In this document: piece by piece, positions 52,601 to 61,000 of the stretch | How the letters are laid out: the number at the start of each line of letters is the position of its first letter | How positions within the stretch are numbered: position 1 is the first letter of the stretch | Assembly: GCF_051020955.1 (NCBI RefSeq) | Contig: NW_027476218.1 | Location: 372,001-436,000, forward strand | Direction: 5' to 3' | Length of the DNA stretch: 64,000 nucleotides | Source: Megalopta genalis | Taxonomy: Eukaryota > Arthropoda > Insecta > Hymenoptera > Halictidae | Notes under the pieces: model-generated | Told to the model about the DNA's origin: nothing | The model's database searches: none | The model's input: the letters and a program-made list of their open reading frames with translations, nothing else | Made by a program: the position numbers and the translations under genes

Positions 52601-54399
52601 CAAGCTAAGACTTCTACTTCGCATTGATTTGGAGCTAAATCATGTGTTTGGTATGGATTTGAAGCTATCACGTTTCTTTCGCATGCAGTTGAAGCTAAAT
52701 CATGTATATCACTAGTATTTGAAGCTAAACCATTTGTTTCGCATGGATTCGAAAATCAGCCTTCTATATCGCATTGATTTGAAGCTAAATCATGTGTTTC
52801 TCATGAATTTGAAGCTATCTCGTTTCTATCGCATGGATTTAAAGCTAACTCGTTTGTTTCGCATGCTGTTGAAGCTAAATCTAGTATATCACAAGTATTT
52901 GAAGCTAAACCATTTGTTTCGCATGGATTCGAAAATCAGCCTTCTATTTCGCATTGATTTGAATCTAAATCATGAGTTTCGCATGGATTTGAAGCAAACT
53001 CGTTCGTTTCGCATGCAGTTGAAGCTATATCACTTATGGTCCCAAGTGTTTGAAGATAAATCATTCGTTTCGCATGGAGTTCAAGCTAAGACTTCTACTT
53101 CGCATTGATTTGGAGCTAAATCATGTGTTTCGCATGGATTTAAATCTAACGCGTTTCTTTCGCATGCAGTTGTAGCTAATCTAGTATATCACAAGTATTT
53201 GAAGCTAACCTATTTGTTTCGCATGGATTCGAAAATCAGCCTTCTATTTCGCATTGATTTGAATCTAAATCACGAGTTTCGCATGGATTCGAAAATCAGC
53301 CTTCTATTTCGCATTGATTTGAATCTAAATCATGAGTTTCGCATGGATCTGAAGCTAACTCGTTTGTTTCGCATGGATTTGAAGCTAACTCGTTTGTTTC
53401 GCATGGATTTGAAGTTAACTCGTTTGTTTCGCATGCAGTTGAAGCAAAATCATGTATATCACAAGTATTTGAAGCTAAACCTTTTGTTTCGCATGGATTC
53501 GAAAATCAGCCTTCTATTTCGCATTGATTTCAAGCTAAATCATGAGTTTCGCATGGACTTGAAGCTAACTCGTTTGTTCCGCATGGATTTGAAGCAAAAT
53601 CATGTATATCACAAGTATTTGAAGCTAAACAATTTGATTCGCATGGATTCGAAGATCAGCCTTCTACTTCGAATTGATTTGATGCTAAATCATGTGTTTC
53701 GCTTGTATTTGAAGCTAACTCGATTGTTTCGCATGCAGTTGAAGCTAAATCATGTATATCAAAAGTATTTGAAGCTAAACCTTTTGTTTCGCATAAATAT
53801 TAAGCTAAACCATGTGTTATGCATGAATTTGAAGCTAAATCATGTGTTTCGCTTGGATTTGAAGCCAACTCGTTTGTTTCGCCTGCAGTTGATGCTAAAT
53901 CTAGTATATCACAATTATTTGAAGCTAAACCATTTGTTTCGCATGGATTCGAAAATCAGCCTTCTATATCGCATTGATTTGAAGCTAAATCATGTGTTTC
54001 TCATGGATTTGAAGCTATCTCGTTTCTATCGCATGGATTTAAAGCTAACTCGTTTGTTTCGCATGCTGTTGAAGCTAAATCTTGTATATCACAAGTATTT
54101 GAAGCTAAACCATTTGTTTCGCATGGATTCGAAAATCAGCCTTCTATTTCGCATTGATTTGAATCTAAATCACGAGTTTCGCATGGATTTGAAGCAAACT
54201 CGTTCGTTTCGCATCCAGTTGAAGCTATATCACTTATGGTCCCAAGTGTTTGAAGCTAAATCATTCGTTTCGCATGGAGTTCAAGCTAAGACTTCTACTT
54301 CGCATTGATTTGGAGCTAAATCATGTGTTTCGCATGGATTTAAAGCTAACGCGTTTCTTTCGCATGCAGTTGTAGCTAAATCTAGTATATCACAAGTAT
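49683..54399 (+). repeat. Two successive ~2.1-2.6-kb HOR units
   Basis: Unit 1 (49,683-51,756, 2,074 bp) and unit 2 (51,757-54,399, 2,643 bp) share rare variants: GATCTGGAGC (49,921/52,115), GTTTGGTATGG, CTCATGAATTT and CACAATTATTTG. Their length difference is accounted for by two extra 60-bp dimers in unit 2, a 450-bp segment (about 53,440-53,885) absent from unit 1 near 51,242, and a 1-bp deletion near 53,178. A third, truncated unit starts at 54,400. Confidence 0.8.
51783..51962 (+). repeat. Triplicated 60-bp E-A dimer
   Basis: Three successive copies of a two-monomer unit, ATTCGAAAATCAGCC... then ATTTGAATCTAAATC..., with small differences. The same site in sister HORs has one copy (49,709) or two (29,965; 35,405; 43,852; 45,624; 46,345; 51,032; 53,225). 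Another triplication is at about 54,426-54,605. This is local copy-number variation inside an otherwise conserved unit. Confidence 0.8.
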
Positions 54400-55085
54400 T
54401 TAAAGCTAACCTATTTGTTTCGCATGGATTCGAAAATCAGCCTTCTATTTCGCATTGATTTGAATCTAAATCACGAGTTTCGCATGGATTCGAAAATCAG
54501 CCTTCTATTTCGCATTGATTTGAATCTAAATCATGAGGTTCGCATGGATTCGAAAATCAGCCTTCTATTTCGCATTGATTTGAATCTAAATCATGAATTT
54601 CGCATGGATTTGAAGCTAACTCGTTTGGTTCGCATGGATTTGAAGCAAACTCGTTCGTTTCGCATGCAGTTGAAGCTATATCACTTATGGTCCCAAGTGT
54701 TTGAAGCTAAATCATTCGTTTCGCAAGGAGTTCAAGCTAAGACTTCTACTTCGCATTGATTTGGAGCTAAATCATGTGTTTGGCATGGATTTGAAGCTAT
54801 CACGTTTCTTTCGCATGCAGTTGAAGCTAAATCATGTATATCACTAGTATTTGAAGCTAAACCATTTGTTTCGCATGGATTCGAAAATCAGCCTTCTATA
54901 TCGCATTGATTTGAAGGAAAATCATGTGTTTCTCATGGATTTAAAGCTATCTCGTTTCTATCGCATGAATTTAAAGCTAACTCGTTTGTTTCGCATGCAG
55001 TTGAAGCAAAATCATGTATATCACAAGTATTTGAAGCTAAATCATTCGTTTCGCATGGATTTGAAGCTAACTCGTTTGTTTCGCA

Positions 55086-58000
55086 ATGTAGTTGAAGCTA
55101 AATCATGTATATCACAAGTGTTTGAAGCTAAATCAGTTGTTTTGCATGGTTTCGAAGATAAGCCTTCCACTTAGCATTGATTAGAAGGTAAATCATGTGT
55201 TTTGCTTGGATATGATGCTAACTCGTTGGTTTCGCATGCAGTTGAAGCTAAGTTGTGTATAAAAAAAGTATTTGAAGCTAAACCATTCGTTTCGCATGGA
55301 TTTGAAGCTCAGCCTTCAACTTCGCATTGATTTGAAGCTAAATCATGTGTTTCGCATGGAGTTGAAGCTAACACGTTAGATTCGCATGCAGTTGAAGCTG
55401 AATCAAGCATATCACAAGTATTTGAAGTTAAACCATTTGTTTCGCATGGATTTGATGCTACGCCTTCTACTTCGCATTGATTTGAAGCTAAATCATGTGT
55501 TTCGCATGAATTTGAAGCTAACTCGTTTGTTTCGCATGTAGTTGAAGCTAAATCATGTATATCACAAGTGTTTGAAGCTAAATCAGTTGTTTTGCATGAT
55601 TTCGAAGATAAGCCATCCACTTAGCATTGATTTGATGCTAAATCATGTGTTTCGCTTGGATATGAAGCTAATTTCGCTTGTTTCGCATGCAGTTGGAGCT
55701 AAATCGTGTATAAAAAAGTATTTGAAACTAAATCATTCGTTTCGCATGGATTTGAAACTAAGTCTTCAACTTCGCATTGATTTGAAGCTAAATCATTTGT
55801 TACGCTTGGATTTGAAGCTAACTCGTTTGTTTCGCATGCACTTGTAGCTGTTTCACTTACACCCGCAAGTATTTGAAGCTAAATCATTCGTTTCGAATGG
55901 ATTTGGAATTAAGCCTTCTACTTCGCATTGATATGATGCTAAATCATTTGTTTCGCCTGGATGTGAAGCTAACTCGTTTGTTTGGCACGCTGTTGAAGCT
56001 AAACAATGTATATCACAACTATTTGAAGCTAAACCATTTGCTTCGCATCTAATTGAATCTTAGCCTTCTACTGCGCATTGATTTGAAGCTAAATCATGTG
56101 TGTCGCTTGGTTTTGAAGCTAACTCGTTTGTTTCGCATGCAGTTGAAGCTAAATCATGTATATCACAAGTATTTGAAGATAATCCATTTGTTTTGCATGG
56201 ATTCGAAAATCAGCCTTCTATTTCGCATTGATTTGAAGCTAAATCATGTATTTCGCATGGATTTGAATCTAACTCGATTGTTTCGCGTGCTTTTATAGCT
56301 ATATCACATATATCGCAATTATCTGAATATAAATCATTTGTTTCTCATGTATTTGAAGCTGAACCTACTACTTCGCATTGATTTGCAGCTAAATCATGTG
56401 TTTCGCTTGGTTTTGAAGCTAACTCTTTTGTTTCGCCTGCATTTGAAGGTGAATCATGTATATCACAAGTATTTGAATCTAAACCGTTTGATTCGCATGG
56501 ATTTGAAGCTAAGCCTTCTACTTCACATTGATTTGCAGCTAAATCATGTGTTTCGCTTGGTTTTGAAGCTAACTCTTTTGTTTCGCCTGCATTTGAAGGT
56601 GAATCATGTATATCACAAGTATTTGAAGCTAAACCATTTCTTTCGCATGAATTTGAAGCTAAGCCTTCTACTTCGCATTGATTTGAAGCTAAATCATGTG
56701 AGTCGCTTGGTTTTGATGCTAACTCGTTTGTTTCGCATGCAGTTGAAGCTAAATCATGTATATCACAAGAATTTGAAGCTAAACCATTTGTTTCGCATGG
56801 ATTTGAAGATAAGCCTCGTACTTCGCATTAATTTGAAGCTAACTCGATTGATTCGACTGCATTTGAATCTATATCACTTATATCGCAATTATCTGAAGAT
56901 AAATCATTTGCTTCTCATGTATTTGAAGCTAAGCCGTCTATTTCGCACTGATTTGAAGCTAAATCAAATGTTTCGCATGGATTTGAAGCTAACTCTTTTG
57001 TTTCGCCTGCATTTGAAGGTAAATCATCTATATCACAAGTATTTGAAGCTAAACCGTTTGATTCGCATGGATTTGAAGCTAAGCCGTCAACTTCGCATTG
57101 ATTTGCAGCTAAATCATGTGTTTCGCTTGGTTTTGAAGCTATCTCGATTGTTTCGCATGCAGTTGAAGCTAAATCATGTATATCACAAGTATTTGAAGCT
57201 GAACCATTCGCTTCACATGGATTCGAAGTTAAAACTTCCACTTCGCATTGATTTGTAGCTAAATCATGTGTTTCGAATGAATATGAAGCTAAATAATGTG
57301 TTTCCTTTGAATTTGAAGCTGACTCGTTTGCTTCACATGCAGTTGAAGCTAAATCATGTATATCTCAAGTATTTTAAGCTAAACCATTTGTTTCTCATGT
57401 ATTTGATGCTAAGCCTTCCACTTCGCATTGATTTGAAGCTAACTCGATTGTTTCGCCTGCATATGAATCTATATCACTTATATCGCAATTATCTGAAGAT
57501 AAATCATTCGTTTCTCATATATTTGAAGATAAGCCTTGTACTTCGCATTGATTTGTAGCTAAATCATGCGTTTCGCTTGGATTTGAAGCTAACTCGTTTG
57601 TTTCGCATGCAGTTGAAGCTAAATCATGTTCATCACAAGTATCTGAATATAAACCATCTGTGTCGCATGACTATTGAGCTAAACTATGTGTTTCGCATGA
57701 ATTTGATGCTAAACGATGTGTTTAGCATGGATTTGAAGCTAACTCTTTTGTTTCGTCTGCATTTGAAGATAAATCATTTATATCACAGGTATTTGAAGAT
57801 AAACCATTAGTTTCGCATGGATTTGAAGATAAATCTCCTACTTCGCATTGATTTGATGCTAAATCATGTGTTTTGCATGGATTATAAGATAACTCGTTTC
57901 CTCCGCATGCAGATGAAGCTAAATCATGCATAGCAAAAGTATTTGAAGGTAAACCATTTGTTTCGCATGGATTTGAAGATATGCCTTCTACATCGCATTG

Positions 58001-61000
58001 ATTTGAAGCTAAATCATGTGTTACGCTGTGATTTGTAGCTAACTCGTTTGTTTCGCATGCAGTTGATGCTAAATCATGTTTATCAAAAGTATTTGAAGCT
58101 ATAGCATTTGTTTCGTATGGTTTTGAAGCTAAGCCTTCTACTTCGCATTGATTTGAAGTTAAATCATGTGTTTCTCTTTGATTTGAAGCAAACTTGTTTG
58201 CTTCGCATGCAGTTGAAGCTAATTCATGTTTATCACAAGTATCTGAATCTAAACCATCTGTTTCGCAAGACTATGAAGCTATGAAGATAAACCATGTGTT
58301 TCGCTTGGTTTTGAAGCTAACTCGTCTGTTTCGCATGCAGTTGAAGGTGAATCATGTATATCACAAGTATTTGAATCTAAACCGTTTGATTCGCATGGAT
58401 TTGAAGATAAGCTTTCTACTTCGCATTTATTTGCAGCTAAATCATTTGTTTCGCTTGGTTTTGAAGATAACTCGTTTGTTTCGCATGCAGTTGAAGCTAA
58501 ATCATGTTTACCACAAGTATCTGAATATAAACCATCTGTTTCGCATGAATATTAAGCTAAACCATGTGTTTCGCATGAATTTGAAGCTCAATGATGTGTT
58601 TCGGTTGGTTTTGAAGCTAACTCTTTTGTTTCGCCTGCATTTGAAGATAAATCATGTATAGCACAAGTATTTGAATCTAAACCATTTCTTTCGCATGGAT
58701 TTGAAGATAAGCCTTCTACTTCGCATTGATTTGAAGCTAACTCGATTGTTTCGCCTGCATTTGATGCTATATCACTTATATCGCAATTATCTGAAGATAA
58801 ATCACTTGTTTCTCATGTATTTGAAGCTAAGCCTTCCACTTCGCATTGATTTGAACCTAAATAATGTGTATCGCTTGGATTTGAAGGTAAAGCGTTTGTT
58901 TCGCATGCAGTTGAAGCTAAATCATGTATATCACAAGTATTTGAAGCTAAACCATTTGTTTCTCATGTATTAGAAGCTAAGCGTTCCAATTCGCATTGAT
59001 TTGAATCTCACTCGATTGTTTCGCCTGCATATGAAGCTATATCACTTATATCGCAATTATCTGAAGATAAATCATTTGTTTCTCATGTATTTGAAGATAA
59101 GCCTTGTACTTCGCATTGATTTGAAGCTAACTCGATTGTTTCGCCTGCTTATGAAGCTATATCACTTATATCGCAATTATCTAAAGATAAATCATTTGTT
59201 TCGCATGAATTTGAATCTAAGCCTTCTACTTCGCATTGATTTGAATCTAAATCACGTGTTTCGCTTGGTTTTGAAGCTAACTCGTTTGTTTCGTTTGCAG
59301 TTGAAGCTAAATCACGTTTATCACAAGTATCTGAATATAAACCATCTGTGTCGCATGACTATTGAGCTAAACCATGTGTTTCGCATGAATTTGAAGCTAA
59401 ATGATGTGTTTCGCATGGATATGAAGCTAACTCTTTTGTTTCGCCTGCATTTGAAGATAAATAATGTATATCACAAGTACTTGATGCTCAACCGTTTGAT
59501 TCGCATGGATTTGAAGCTAAGCCTTCTACTTCGCATTGATTTGCAGCTAAATCATGTGTTACGCTTGGTTTTGAAGCTAACTCTTTTGTTTCGCCTGCAT
59601 TTGAAGATAAATCATTTATATCACAAGTACTTGAAGCTCAACCATTTGATTCGCATGTATTTGGAGCTAAGCCTTCTACTTCGCATTGATTTGAAGCTAA
59701 ATCATGTGTTTCGTTTGGATTTGAAGCAAACACGTTTGTTTCTCATGCAGTTGAAGCTATATCACTTATGTTCGCAAGTATTTGGAGCTAAATCATTCGT
59801 TTCGCACGGAGTTGAAGCTAAACCTTCTACTTCGCATTGATTTGAAGCTAAATCAAGTGTTTCGCTTGGATTTGAAGCTAACTCGTTTGTTTCGCATGCA
59901 GTTGAAGCAAAATCATGTATATCACAAGTATTTGAAGCTAAACCATTTCTTTCGCATGAATTTGAAGCTAAGCCTTCTACATCGCATTGATTTGAAGCTA
60001 ACTCGATTGTTTCGCCTGCATTTGAAGCTGAATCATGTATATCACAAGTATTTGAAGCTAAACCATTTGTTTCGCATGAATTTGAAGCTAAGCCTTCTAC
60101 TTGGCATTGATTTGAATCCAAATCATGTGTTTCGCTTGGTTTTGAAGCTAACTCATCTGTAACGCATGCAGTTGAAGGTGAATCATGTATATCACAAGTA
60201 TTTGAATCTAAACCGTTTGATTCGCATGGATTTGAAGATAAGCCTTCTACTTCGCATTGATTTGCAGCTAAATCATGTGTTTCGCTTGGTTTTGAAGCTA
60301 ACTCTTTTGTTTCGCCTACATTTGAAGATAAATCATGTACATCACAAGTATTTGAAGCTAAACCGTTTGATTCGCATGGATTTGAAGCTAAGCCTTCTAC
60401 TTCGCATTGATTTGCAGCTAAATCATGTGTTTCGCTTGCTTTTGAAGCTAACTCGTTTGTTTCGCATGCAGTTGAAGGTGAATCATGTATATCACAAGTA
60501 TTTGAATCTAAACCGTTTGATTCGCATGGATTTGAAGATAAGCCTCCTACTTCGCATTGATTTGCAGCTAAATCATGTGTTTCGCTTGGTTTTGAAGCTA
60601 ACTCTTTTGTTTCGCATGCAGTTGTAGCAAAATCATGTATATCACAAGTATTTGAAGATAATCCATTTGTTTTGCATGGATTCGAAAATCAGCCTTCTAT
60701 TTCGCATTGATTTGAAGCTAAATCATGTATTTCGCATGGAGTTGAATCTAACTCGATTGTTTCGCGTGCTTTTATAGCTATATCACATATATCGCAATTA
60801 TCTGAATATAAATCATTTGTTTCTCATGTATTTGAAGCTGAACCTACTACTTCGCATTGATTTGCAGCTAAATCATGTGTTTCGCTTGGTTTTGAAGCTA
60901 ACTCTTTTGTTTCGCCTGCATTTGAAGATAAATCATCTATATCACAAGTATTTAAAGCTAAACCGTTTGATTCGCATGGATTTGAAGCTAAGCCGTCAAC

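Larger units (their letters stand above)
27451..55085 (+). repeat. Satellite core: homogenised long HORs (481/721/901 bp)
   Basis: Here neighbouring kilobases are nearly identical and share private variants. These are E monomers with GAAAATCAGCC, C monomers with TTATGGTCCCAAG (a 31-bp monomer) and B/C pairs with CTAGTATATCACAAG. I count about 31 TGGTCCC-type monomers by eye, from 27,522 to 54,689, and none outside. Distances between them give the long HOR periods, 30n+1 bp: 481 (40,386/40,867/41,348), 721 (28,423/29,144 and 45,826/46,547/47,268) and 901 (27,522/28,423). The 721-bp unit starting at 45,598 resolves into 24 monomers, one of them 31 bp. Confidence 0.85.
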
